DNA of 64,000 nucleotides from Azospirillum melinis (GTDB lineage Bacteria; Pseudomonadota; Alphaproteobacteria; Azospirillales; Azospirillaceae): the NCBI RefSeq assembly GCF_013340935.1, contig NZ_WHOS01000009.1, positions 1-64,000 of the forward strand, given 5' to 3'. The notes under the pieces are model-generated. The model did no database searches. It saw only the letters and a program-made list of their open reading frames with translations, and had not been told where the DNA came from. A program made the translations under genes and the position numbers. Positions 26,840 through 35,571 of this stretch are shown here, one piece after another (the stretch's first letter is position 1; every line of letters begins with the position of its first letter).

Positions 26840-29137
26840 ATGACCGACGACACTTCCGACAACGCCCGTTCCGGCCGTACCCCTGGCACCGCTGACGAGT
26901 TCGACCGCCGCGACGCCCTGCGCGCGGTGGCCGCCGTGGTGCGCGGCGACGGGATCGAGGTGGATGCCGACAGCACCCCGGCGCGCTGGACGGTCGCGGT
27001 CAACCATGTCGTCCAGATTCCCGGCACCGACCGCAAACTGAAGCTGCGCTTCAAGGTGGCGCTTGGACCCCTTCCGGACATCGAGGCCGACCTGTGGGGC
27101 CTGCTGACCATCGAGGAGGGGTTCGGCCGGCCGCAGGCCAAGGCGCTGGGCAAGCGGGTCAAGGGCGCCTGCCTGTCCTCGCCCGCCATCGCCAAGGCGA
27201 AGGACCGCGTCGACGGCTGGGTCGCGTCGATGGCCCAGCGGGCGGCCGGCTTCGGCGAATCCTGGCGGCCCAAGGGCCTCGCCGACGAACTGGGCCGCGT
27301 CGTCGGCTTCGGCGGCCGGATCCCGCGTTTGCAGACCCTGCTCGACGCGATGGAGGAAGCCTTCTCCACCGCCGCCGCCCGTGCCGGCCTGAAGGTCCGG
27401 CGGGAGCGGCTGGAGAACGCGTCCGGCATGGGCGTCTATCTCGACAGCTTCGCCACCGCCCGCGCGATGATCCGCAAGCTGCGGCTGTTCGTCGGTCCCA
27501 CCAACTCGGGCAAGACCCACGCGGCGATGGACCGGCTGGCCGAGGCGGAGAGCGGCTGCTATCTCGCCCCGCTGCGCCTGCTGGCGCTGGAAGGGCAGGA
27601 GGCGCTGGAGACGCGCGGCCGGCCGTGCAGCCTCGTCACCGGCGAGGAGCGCGACGTGCGGCCGGGCGCCGCCTTCACCTCCTCCACCATCGAAATGGTG
27701 AACACCAGCAAAGTCTGGGGCGCCTGCGTCATCGACGAGATCCAGATGATCGGCGACCCCGACCGCGGCTGGGCCTGGACCCAGGCGGTTGCCGGCGTTG
27801 CTGCCCCGGAAATCCTGATGACCGGCTCCGCCGACGCCATCCCCTACGTCAAGCGGCTGGCCGACGCCATGGGCGAGGAGCTGGAGGTCGTCGAATTCAC
27901 CCGCAAGTCGCCGCTGCGCGTTCAGGAGGAGCGGGTGAAGCTGGAGGAGGTGAAGGCCGGCGACGCGCTGATCGCCTTCTCGCGCAAGGACGTCATGGCG
28001 TTGCGCCACGACCTGCTGGGCCGCAACCACAATGTCGCGGTGATCTACGGCGCCCTGTCGCCGGAGGTCCGCCGGGCCGAGGCGCGCCGTTTCCGCGAGG
28101 GCACCGCCGACGTGCTGGTGGCGACCGACGCCATCGGCATGGGGCTGAACCTGCCGGTCGCCCGCGTCGTGCTGTCTACCACCCGCAAATATGACGGGCG
28201 GGAGGAACGCGAGCTGACCGCCTCGGAGATCCGGCAGATCGGCGGCCGGGCCGGCCGCTTCGGCCTGCGCGAGGAAGGCCGTGTCGCCGTGCTGGACGGC
28301 GAGAGCATCAACCCGGTGCGCCGGGCGCTGACCTCGCCGCCGGTGCCGCCGGAAGATCCGCGCTCGTGGATTTCGCCCAACCTCAGCCATGTCGAGGCCA
28401 TCGCGCGGGAGCTGGACACCGACAGCCTCGCCAAGGTGCTGCGCACCGCCGGGCAGGAACTGCTGCGCGCCAACCAGACCTTCCGCATGACCGACCTGGA
28501 GCAGCGCATCCAGGCGGCAACCGCGGTGGACCGCGCCAGGCTGCCGCTGGCCCAGCGCGACATGCTGGCCCGCTGCCCCATCGATACCCGCGACCAGAAC
28601 AACCTGCGCCTTCTCGGCGGTTGGGCGGTCAATCAGGGCAGGGGGATCCCCAACGCCGCCCCCGATGCCGCCGAGCGCTTCCGGCACAGCGTCGGCACCG
28701 ACGTGGAGCTGGAGAAGGCCGAGCGCGCGGTGAAGGAACTGACCGCCTACGCCTGGCTCGCTTACCGCTTCCCGGACGCTTATCCCGAAATGGATCTGTG
28801 CCAGGAGCGCCGGGCGCACCTGAACGCCTTCATCGAGCGGACGCTCGCCGAGCGCTCGCTCGCCCGCGCCTGCCCGGTCTGCGGCACGCGGCTGAAGGCC
28901 AACCACCGCTTCCGCGTCTGCGACAACTGTTACAGCAGCCGTGTCGAGGAGCGCCGCGGCGGCCGGCGGGGTCCGCCGGAGCGGGGCAATGGCGAGAAGC
29001 CGGCGCATCAGCACCATTTCCACCACCCGGTTGGGAACGACGGCGGCCGCGATGCGGGTCGTGACCCCGGCCGGGGCGCTCCCCGCACCGGCCCCCGTAC
29101 CGGTAGAGGCCCGAAGCGGCGAAGCGCAACACCGTAA
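26840..29137 (+). CDS. SUV3-like DExH RNA helicase with C-terminal zinc ribbon, 765 aa
   Basis: Superfamily 2 helicase of the mitochondrial SUV3 type. Walker A GPTNSGKTH is near residue 220, DEIQ in place of DExH near 298, then TGSADA, VATDAIGMGLNLP and QIGGRAGRFG. An SUV3-like C-terminal region follows. CPVCG (near residue 678) and CDNC form a four-cysteine zinc ribbon, and the tail is His/Gly/Arg-rich and likely disordered. Residues 1-210 are an N-terminal extension. In mitochondria SUV3 works with an RNase in the degradosome; a bacterial role in RNA turnover is inferred. The ribosome site is weak. Confidence 0.85.
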   Translation: MTDDTSDNARSGRTPGTADEFDRRDALRAVAAVVRGDGIEVDADSTPARWTVAVNHVVQIPGTDRKLKLRFKVALGPLPDIEADLWGLLTIEEGFGRPQAKALGKRVKGACLSSPAIAKAKDRVDGWVASMAQRAAGFGESWRPKGLADELGRVVGFGGRIPRLQTLLDAMEEAFSTAAARAGLKVRRERLENASGMGVYLDSFATARAMIRKLRLFVGPTNSGKTHAAMDRLAEAESGCYLAPLRLLALEGQEALETRGRPCSLVTGEERDVRPGAAFTSSTIEMVNTSKVWGACVIDEIQMIGDPDRGWAWTQAVAGVAAPEILMTGSADAIPYVKRLADAMGEELEVVEFTRKSPLRVQEERVKLEEVKAGDALIAFSRKDVMALRHDLLGRNHNVAVIYGALSPEVRRAEARRFREGTADVLVATDAIGMGLNLPVARVVLSTTRKYDGREERELTASEIRQIGGRAGRFGLREEGRVAVLDGESINPVRRALTSPPVPPEDPRSWISPNLSHVEAIARELDTDSLAKVLRTAGQELLRANQTFRMTDLEQRIQAATAVDRARLPLAQRDMLARCPIDTRDQNNLRLLGGWAVNQGRGIPNAAPDAAERFRHSVGTDVELEKAERAVKELTAYAWLAYRFPDAYPEMDLCQERRAHLNAFIERTLAERSLARACPVCGTRLKANHRFRVCDNCYSSRVEERRGGRRGPPERGNGEKPAHQHHFHHPVGNDGGRDAGRDPGRGAPRTGPRTGRGPKRRSATP

Positions 29138-29144
29138 GCGCTGG

Positions 29145-29172
29145 AAGCCCCCTTTCGAGCGGGAGGGGGCTT
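29145..29172. terminator. Shared terminator hairpin between converging genes
   Basis: AAGCCCCCT (29145-29153) pairs with AGGGGGCTT (29164-29172). It lies 8 bp after the helicase stop and overlaps the gpmA stop codon region, so it can act on both converging transcripts. T-runs are short. Confidence 0.65.
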
Positions 29173-29932
29173 ATGCCGCCGCGCTGCTGTCCTTGTCGGC
29201 CTCCTCGCGCTTCGGCCAGCTGATTTCCTCGACCGTGCCGTTCTCTCCCAGGAAATAGCGGCGGAGCGGTATCAGGTCGGCTCCCAGCTCATAGACCAGC
29301 GGGCGGCTGGTCGGGATCTCGAACAGCGGGATGTCCTGTTCGTTGACATTGTCCAGGTGCTTGACCAGCCCGCGCAGGCTGTTGCCATGGGCGGAGACCA
29401 GCACCCGGGCTCCCAGCCGCAGCGCCGGCGCGATCTCGTCGCGCCAGAAGGGGATGACGCGTTCGGTGGTGTCCTTCAGGCTCTCGCCGCGCGGCAGGTT
29501 CGCCTTGGCGAGCCCGGCGTAGCGGCGGTCGGTGACGGCCGACCGCGGGTCGTCCGGTTCGATGGCTGGAGGCGGCACGTCCCAGCTTCGCCGCCACTGG
29601 AACACCTGCTCGGCCCCATGGCGCTCCGCCGTCTCCGCCTTGTTCAGCCCTTGCAGCGCGCCGTAATGCCGCTCGTTCAGGCGCCAGTGCTTGTGCACCG
29701 GCAGCCACAAGCGGTCCATGTCGCGCAGGACGAGGTGCAGCGTCTCGATTGCCCGGCTCAGCACCGAGGTGAAGGCGATGTCCACATCGATGCCGGCTGC
29801 CTTCAGCAACTCGGCAGCCTTGTGGGTCTCGGCGATGCCGCGGTCGGTCAGGCCGACGTCGGTCCAGCCGGTGAAGCGGTCTTCCGCATTCCACACGCTC
29901 TGGCCATGGCGCAGCAGGATCAGTCGGTGCAT
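29171..29932 (-). CDS. gpmA: 2,3-bisphosphoglycerate-dependent phosphoglycerate mutase, 253 aa
   Basis: Interconverts 3- and 2-phosphoglycerate in glycolysis. The catalytic histidine is in LILLRHGQSVWN (RHG near residue 9-11). Other family marks are FTGWTDVGLTDRG, TSVLSRAIETLHLVL, WRLNERHYGALQGLNKAE, and a second histidine in VSAHGNSLRGLVKHLDN. The length fits GpmA. The ATG at 29932 has GGGAG upstream, and the open frame upstream is not used. It is a housekeeping gene and appears unrelated to its neighbours. Confidence 0.95.
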   Translation of the reverse strand: MHRLILLRHGQSVWNAEDRFTGWTDVGLTDRGIAETHKAAELLKAAGIDVDIAFTSVLSRAIETLHLVLRDMDRLWLPVHKHWRLNERHYGALQGLNKAETAERHGAEQVFQWRRSWDVPPPAIEPDDPRSAVTDRRYAGLAKANLPRGESLKDTTERVIPFWRDEIAPALRLGARVLVSAHGNSLRGLVKHLDNVNEQDIPLFEIPTSRPLVYELGADLIPLRRYFLGENGTVEEISWPKREEADKDSSAAA

Positions 29933-30214
29933 GGCGGGTCTCCCTTCCAACTCCGGCACTCCATCGCCGGGCACATGAGAGTTGAAACAGGGCTGTAACT
30001 GAGCCGGTTCCCGCGACAAAACGGCGCAGCACCGGGTGGTCATTGGCCGGTGGCGGGCACGTCCGCGGTTTCAATCCGATTTCATGATTGCTTCCACAGA
30101 CACCAATTATGTCAGTCGCGAAATCGTGGCGACATACGCGAACAATAATCCTCCGGTACGGTCACCTCATTCGAACACGCCGGCCTGGCCGGCCACAGCG
30201 GAAGGGAAGGGCCG

Positions 30215-30616
30215 ATGACGCAACCGAACACGGAATCGCAGACTTCATCCGGCACCGCGGGCCTGCGGGGCGCAACGCCGAACCATTCCGATTATCGCCC
30301 CAGCAACCTGACAACCTTGCGTACCGAGGCCACGATGCTGCATCATCATGACGTCATCTCCAGAGCCGTTTCGACCGACCGCGAGATCACTCTGGAGGCG
30401 CTTCGTGTGTTCACCTATCTGAGCCGGAGGCTCCATTTCGATCGCTCCGTTCCGGTGCTCCAGTCCGAGCTGGCTGATGCGCTGGGCATGCAGCGGCCCA
30501 ATGTGAACCGGGCCATCAAGCTGCTGGAAACCAAGCAGATCCTTCTGCGGGAATCCAAACTGGGGCGCGCGATCACGTTCCGGCTCAATCCGGGACTGGA
30601 GGGCGGCCGGGCGTGA
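30215..30616 (+). CDS. Small winged-helix DNA-binding protein, 133 aa
   Basis: Residues about 55-125 read as a winged helix-turn-helix, with VLQSELADALGMQRPNVNRAI as the HTH and LETKQILLRE plus ITFRLNP as the wing. The pattern resembles RepL/MarR-type regulators. Residues 1-50 are Ser/Thr-rich and probably disordered, with a His-rich patch (LHHHD). GAAGGGAAGGG precedes the ATG. It is followed at 19 bp by a gene of unknown function and is probably its regulator or partner. Target genes are not known. Confidence 0.65.
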   Translation: MTQPNTESQTSSGTAGLRGATPNHSDYRPSNLTTLRTEATMLHHHDVISRAVSTDREITLEALRVFTYLSRRLHFDRSVPVLQSELADALGMQRPNVNRAIKLLETKQILLRESKLGRAITFRLNPGLEGGRA

Positions 30617-30635
30617 GTGTTTGGTCAGGGATGGA

Positions 30636-30980
30636 ATGATCGTCGAGACACGTGAACTGTTCTTCACCAATTCCGCCCTGAAGAAAGCCCTCGCCTGGTA
30701 CCAGAAGGCTCCGAACCAGACGGATCTGCCGCTGGGCGTCGTCACCACGGTGACGCCAACCTCCGATGGCGGTCTGTCGGTCCAAATCCAGCAAAGCGGC
30801 GCCTCCAGATCGCGGGAGGTGGTCTTCACCCCCAGCAAGACGCTGGCGCTGCTTCTGCTGTTCTGCCGACGCCAGAAGGTCCCGATCCCCCGCGATGCCG
30901 GCAAGGAGATCGAGGCGGCCGATGACGGCCTGATCCTCATCGTGCGTGGCGAGACGCAGACGTCCGCACCCCCTCCCTGA
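30636..30980 (+). CDS. Hypothetical protein, 114 aa
   Basis: I do not recognise a family. The protein begins MIVETRELFFTNSALKKALAWY and has a predicted beta-rich middle (TTVTPTSDGGLSVQIQ) and a leucine-rich helix (LALLLLFCRRQKVPIP). The start was set at the ATG with AGGGA just upstream; a TTG five codons earlier is possible. It lies 19 bp after the winged-helix gene and is probably cotranscribed with it. Confidence 0.6.
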   Translation: MIVETRELFFTNSALKKALAWYQKAPNQTDLPLGVVTTVTPTSDGGLSVQIQQSGASRSREVVFTPSKTLALLLLFCRRQKVPIPRDAGKEIEAADDGLILIVRGETQTSAPPP

Positions 30981-31514
30981 TTTGATCGTCCCATCCTTGC
31001 GACGCCGCCGCGCTTCCCGCGCGTGCGGCCCATTTGCGTTTCGGCTCCCGTACTGCAACCGGCAGGAGCGTTGGCGCACTTTATCTAAAGTAGTGAACAA
31101 TCCCGCAATTGTGCCGGATATTCCACGGTTTCGCGCACCCAGCCATTGACCCAATGGGCAGGTGATTACGATATTGGTCATAGTCGCCAAGACTGATCGC
31201 ATGGGATTTCTTCCTGTGATATTGTTCCTCTGGCTAATGGGGCTAAGCTTTAGTTCCGAACCGTCAACCGAACGGGGAACTGCGGGTTGATTTGTCATTC
31301 GAACATTCGGAAAAGTTGAAACTTACTCTTGGCTGCTTCGCTTGTCTCGATTGGCATCCCAGTCGCTGGCGACCCGGCCGCTCTCCTGTCACCCGCCCAG
31401 TTCCGCCACCGCCCAGGATTTTCCGCCGATGACCGTCACCCACCAGTCGCCGCTTTGGAAGGAGCTTCGGCATCGTCTGCCGCTGATCCAGCCAATGCCC
31501 GTGTGACCGGGCCG
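30981..31514. other. Intergenic region upstream of the hybrid kinase
   Basis: 534 bp. The first part up to about 31260 has lower GC than the window and contains promoter-like AT-rich tracts (around 31070-31120 and 31165-31260). The part 31329-31514 is open in frame with the downstream kinase and could be coding if that gene uses the TTG at 31329. Nothing else is visible. Confidence 0.4.
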
Positions 31515-33818
31515 ATGTCATCGCCACAGATGCCTCCGCCTTCCCTGTCGTTAGCCGCCGGCCGCGGCCGTCTCGCCGCCTCTCCACGGATGCTGGTCGC
31601 CTTCTTGTGCGCGATGCTGGCGCTGCTGGGAACGGCCTCCTGGGCCACCGTCACTGCGCTCGACTATCGTGACACGCTCGACCGGGCCGAGAAGGACGCA
31701 CGGGAAGCGGCCATCCTGCTCGACAGCCATGCGCGCGGCGTGCTGGACGCCAGCGTCGGCTTGCTGGAACAGCTCGCTGGCCGGATGGACGGACGTGGCC
31801 TGGCCTCCTGGGGACAGCGCACACTGCCCGAGGCGATGGCGGTGGAGCGCAACGGCCGCGTCACGCTGCTCAGTGCCGACGGGACGGCGCTGTACGGTCC
31901 CACCGTCGCCTTCGCCGAGCCGGAAACCAGCGACGGCCTGTCGCTTCTGGTCCGCCCCTTATCGCCGGAGGAGGAGCATCGGATCCTGCCGGCCTTCGGG
32001 CATGTGGCGGGGCAGCCGGCCATTCTTCTCGCCCGCCGCATCCACACTGCGGCGGGCGTTTTCGATGGTGCGGTCCTGGTGGCCGTGCCGCTGGCGGCCC
32101 TGGATCCGGTGCTGAAACCCTTCGACGCGAGCGCTCGCTCGGTCGGTCTGTACCGCCCCGACGGCGCCCGCCTCGCCGGCACGGGCCCCCCGTCGCTAGG
32201 CCCGCTGCCACGGCTCGAAGCCGGTACCATCCGGGTCGATGCGAAATGGGTGGTGAACGGCAAGCCCTCGATTCTCGGATTGAAGCGGATGGCCGGCCTG
32301 CCGATCCTGTCGGTGGTGACGATCCCGCGCGCCAACGTGCTGGATCCCTGGTATGTCCGGATGGAGCGCGGTCTTATCGTAGTGGTTGCCGGCGTCGCCG
32401 CACTGGCAGGCCTCTCCCTGCTCGGCGCCGCCAGCCTGCAACGGGAGGCGCTGGCCCGTCAGGCTCTGACGGAGGCGAACGCCCAGCTCGAACAGGCCAA
32501 TGTCCAGCTGGAGCAGCGGGTGGAGGAGCGCACCGCAGCGCTCAGCGCCCTCAACGTGAAGCTGAGCCGCGCGCTGGAGGAAAAGGAGCGGGCCAATCAG
32601 GCGAAGGGCCGTTTCCTGTCGGCCGCCAATCATGATTTGCGCCAGCCTTTCCAAGCCTTGCGGCTTTTTCATCATATTCTGATGGAACGCCTCGCCAACA
32701 CCCGTGACCATGCAATCGCCGAGAAGATGGGTGAGGCGCTGGACGCCGGCGAGAAGCTTCTGCATGCCCTGCTGGAGGTGGCGACGCTGGATGCCGGCGT
32801 TGTGCGACCGCAGCTGGCCGACGTGCCGGTGTCGGCGGTGTTCGAGGATCTGCTGGCCGAATTCCGCGGCATGGCGGCGGAAAAGGGGCTGGTCCTGCGC
32901 GCAATGCCAACCCGGATGGTGATCCGGACCGACCGCACGCTGCTGACCCGCATGTTGGGCGATCTGGTGCGCAACGCCATCCGCTTCACCGACGAGGGCC
33001 GCGTCACCATCGGCTGCCGCCATCAGGGCAGTCGTCAGGGCCGGTGGCTGCGCATAGAGGTGTGGGACACCGGGACTGGCATCCCGCCCGAACAGCTCGA
33101 CAACATCTTCGAGGATTTCGTCCAGCTCGGCAATCCGGAGCGCGACCGCCGCCAGGGCCTCGGCCTCGGCCTCGCCAAGGTGCGTCGAAAGGCGGCACTC
33201 CTGGGCCATGCGGTGGAGGTCCGGTCACATCAGGGCCGCGGTTCGGTCTTCGCGGTCAGCGTGCCGGTGGTCGGAACCGAACGGGTTTCGACCGCGGCGC
33301 CGGTGCAGGACGCCGATCCGGTGGTGGCCGGCGACCGGTTGATCCTGGTGGTGGAGGATGACCCGATCCAGCGCGATGCCGTGCGGCTGCTGCTGGAAAG
33401 CTGGGACTATCGCGTTGTCGTTGCGGATGAGGGCGAGAATGCCCTGGCGCTGATCGGCGGGGCCAAGCTCCAAGCCAGCCCCACCAAGGCCGGCTCCCCA
33501 AAGGCCGGCTCCGTGCCCGACACGCCCGTTCCCGACCTCATTGTCAGCGATTTCCGCCTGCCGGGCCGGCTGACCGGCGTGCAGATGGTGGCGAAGGTGG
33601 GGGAGCGGCTGGGCCGTCCGGTGCCCGGCCTGATCCTGACCGGCGACACCGCGCCGGAACGCATCCGCGAGGCGGTCGCCACCGGCTGCCGGCTTCTGCA
33701 CAAGCCGGTGTCGCCGGAGGAGTTGCGCGGAGTCATCGCCTCCATCCTGTCGGAGCGGCTGGGAGGCCGTCCGGCCGACGGTGGGGAACCGGCCATGGAG
33801 AACGAGTCAGCGGCATGA
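31515..33818 (+). CDS. Hybrid sensor histidine kinase/response regulator, 767 aa
   Basis: Membrane sensor kinase. One transmembrane helix lies near residues 26-45, then a periplasmic PDC/Cache-like sensor, a second helix near 285-305, a coiled coil, a HisKA domain with H373 in ANHDLRQPFQAL, and an HATPase with DTGTGIPPEQL and GLGLGLAKV. A C-terminal receiver has acidic DD (VVEDDP), phospho-acceptor D679 in VSDFRLPG, and LLHKPVSP. The ATG at 31515 is my choice because the first helix follows soon after, but no good ribosome site precedes it and a longer form from TTG 31329 is possible. The signal is unknown. The kinase ends about 60 bp before the pentapeptide gene. Confidence 0.88.
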   Translation: MSSPQMPPPSLSLAAGRGRLAASPRMLVAFLCAMLALLGTASWATVTALDYRDTLDRAEKDAREAAILLDSHARGVLDASVGLLEQLAGRMDGRGLASWGQRTLPEAMAVERNGRVTLLSADGTALYGPTVAFAEPETSDGLSLLVRPLSPEEEHRILPAFGHVAGQPAILLARRIHTAAGVFDGAVLVAVPLAALDPVLKPFDASARSVGLYRPDGARLAGTGPPSLGPLPRLEAGTIRVDAKWVVNGKPSILGLKRMAGLPILSVVTIPRANVLDPWYVRMERGLIVVVAGVAALAGLSLLGAASLQREALARQALTEANAQLEQANVQLEQRVEERTAALSALNVKLSRALEEKERANQAKGRFLSAANHDLRQPFQALRLFHHILMERLANTRDHAIAEKMGEALDAGEKLLHALLEVATLDAGVVRPQLADVPVSAVFEDLLAEFRGMAAEKGLVLRAMPTRMVIRTDRTLLTRMLGDLVRNAIRFTDEGRVTIGCRHQGSRQGRWLRIEVWDTGTGIPPEQLDNIFEDFVQLGNPERDRRQGLGLGLAKVRRKAALLGHAVEVRSHQGRGSVFAVSVPVVGTERVSTAAPVQDADPVVAGDRLILVVEDDPIQRDAVRLLLESWDYRVVVADEGENALALIGGAKLQASPTKAGSPKAGSVPDTPVPDLIVSDFRLPGRLTGVQMVAKVGERLGRPVPGLILTGDTAPERIREAVATGCRLLHKPVSPEELRGVIASILSERLGGRPADGGEPAMENESAA

Positions 33819-33880
33819 ATTAACCCTTTCTGAAGTTGGCCTGCCGCACACTGGCGCCGGGAAAGGGAGTTCACGGGACC

Positions 33881-35176
33881 ATGGTGCAGAATCGCACGCT
33901 CAGGCGCCTCGATCAGGCGCAGCTCGATCAGGCGGTGCGGAAACACGAGATGTTCCGCAATGCCCGTGTCGGCGGCGCGCGTGCCAACCTCTCATTCTGC
34001 GATCTGTCGGGCCTCGACCTGTCGGGACGCGATCTGGCCCATGCCGATTTCGTCGGTGCCAGCCTGCGCGGCGCCGACCTGTCCGGTGCACGGCTCGACT
34101 GCGCCTCCTTCTTCGTCGCCGACCTCCGGCAGGCCAATTTCGACGGGGCCAGCCTGATCAAGGCCGACCTGCGCGGCGCCTGTCTGCGTGGCGCCATCCT
34201 GGTCGGCGCCAACCTGTTCGAGGCGGATCTGCGCGACGGCTCCCTGGCCGAGAAGGACCGCTCCGGCCATCTGCACATGGTGCAGATCGAGTCCAGCCCG
34301 GCGGACGCCGACGGTGCCGACCTGTCCGGGGCCAACCTGACCAACGCCCGGATGTCGGGCATCATGGCAGTACACACCGACTTCTCGGATGCGGTGATGC
34401 GCGGGTGCAAGCTGGTGCGGGCGACCATGCGCGGCGCCAATTTCACCGGCTCCAACCTGGAAGGAGCCGACCTGTCCGGCGCCGATCTGCGCGGCGCCTG
34501 CCTGCGCGGCGCGGTGCTGACCGGCGCCACCATGGTGATGGCCGACCTCACCGACGCCGACGTGGAAGAGGCGCTGACCGACAAGCCGGTCGGCCGTGTG
34601 GTGGCGGAATTGGGACGGTCGCTGGAAGACCTCCTGAGCGACCACATGACCTGGGTGGGGTCGAGCGGGGCGCAGGGCGCGATGCTCGACCTGTCCGGTT
34701 TCGATCTGCGCCATGCGCCGTCGCTGGCCCACATGTGCCTGACCATGCTGCGCGCGGCCGGGGCGACGCTCTACGGCCTGGACCTCTCCGGCGTGCAACT
34801 GCAGGCCGCGGTGCTGGACCGCGCCGACCTGCGCGGCGCCAAGCTGACGGACGGCGACCTGCGCGGCATCAGCCTGCGCAACGCCAAGCTGAACAATGCC
34901 GACCTGCGCAACGTCAACCTGCGCCCCCTGGTGTTCGACGAGCAGCGGTCCCGCCCGGCCGACCTGTCGGGCGCGAAGCTGCGTTATGCCGATCTCAGCG
35001 GCGCCTGCCTGCGGTCGGTCAATCTCGGCAATGCCGACCTGTCCTTCGCCAACCTGCGCGGCTGCGACCTCGCCAGGACCGATCTGACCGGTGCCAAGCT
35101 GTTCGGCGCCAAGCTGGAACGCCGCGCCTTGAACGAGGGGGTGATCCTGGACGGCGTCGCCGGGCTGAAGACTTAG
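33881..35176 (+). CDS. Pentapeptide-repeat protein, 431 aa
   Basis: Nearly the whole chain is built of A(D/N)LxG-type pentapeptides (for example ADLSGANLTNARM, GADLSGADLRGACLRGA), predicted to fold as right-handed quadrilateral beta-helices. A non-repeat linker at about residues 230-300 (TDKPVGRVVAELGRSLEDLL) splits it in two blocks. The N-terminal 30 residues are helical. There is no signal peptide. Such proteins serve as scaffolds or DNA mimics; no specific role can be given. It lies at the head of the flagellar modification island, and its stop overlaps by 4 bp the stop of a converging small gene. Confidence 0.88.
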   Translation: MVQNRTLRRLDQAQLDQAVRKHEMFRNARVGGARANLSFCDLSGLDLSGRDLAHADFVGASLRGADLSGARLDCASFFVADLRQANFDGASLIKADLRGACLRGAILVGANLFEADLRDGSLAEKDRSGHLHMVQIESSPADADGADLSGANLTNARMSGIMAVHTDFSDAVMRGCKLVRATMRGANFTGSNLEGADLSGADLRGACLRGAVLTGATMVMADLTDADVEEALTDKPVGRVVAELGRSLEDLLSDHMTWVGSSGAQGAMLDLSGFDLRHAPSLAHMCLTMLRAAGATLYGLDLSGVQLQAAVLDRADLRGAKLTDGDLRGISLRNAKLNNADLRNVNLRPLVFDEQRSRPADLSGAKLRYADLSGACLRSVNLGNADLSFANLRGCDLARTDLTGAKLFGAKLERRALNEGVILDGVAGLKT

Positions 35177-35391
35177 GCGGCCGTCCGCGACAGCTTCTGG
35201 GTCAGCCGGCGCAGTTCCAAGGCGGCCCGGTCGGCGATGCGTTGCGCCTCCACCAGCATGCCGGTGAGGTCGCCGACTTCAGGCGCGATCTCGCCCGCGG
35301 CATCGGACATCGCGTCCAGTTCGGCAGCGGCCTTTTCGATCAGCCCGGTCACGACGCCGGCGGCACCGGTGGTGGAGTCGAAGCCAGCCAT
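35173..35391 (-). CDS. Small hypothetical protein, 72 aa
   Basis: I do not recognise a named family. The protein is a likely helical hairpin (GLIEKAAAELDAMSDAA and AQRIADRAALELRRLTQKLS), with a Gly/Thr-rich N-terminus. An AAAGGGG site precedes the ATG at 35391. The gene converges on the pentapeptide gene with a 4-bp overlap and is divergent from the glycosyltransferase at 35572. Reality is supported by the ribosome site and codon use; the role is unknown. Confidence 0.6.
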   Translation of the reverse strand: MAGFDSTTGAAGVVTGLIEKAAAELDAMSDAAGEIAPEVGDLTGMLVEAQRIADRAALELRRLTQKLSRTAA

Positions 35392-35571
35392 GTCAGATCC
35401 CCTTTTAAAAATGTGGTTATTCGGAGTGTGTCGCAATCCGCCGCCTTGCGCAACGGCTTCTGCCGCGCTGCACACATCGCCCATGGATTGCCGAAGGCAG
35501 TGCCTGCTTGCACGGCTTGCGGTGGCGGCGGTACACACGGGAAGGCTGTCTGGAGTGGAAGGGTCAAGACA

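Noticed and set aside
33781..35571. Upstream extension of the glycosyltransferase frame back to 33781
   Set aside because: It runs through the pentapeptide gene in another frame with Arg/Pro-rich noise. The ATG at 35572 has a good ribosome site and starts the conserved part.
35392..35571. Sigma-54-like sequences (for example CATGGGCGATGTGTGCAG on the minus strand) between the divergent genes
   Set aside because: The spacing between the GG and GC elements is one or more bases short of the -24/-12 consensus.
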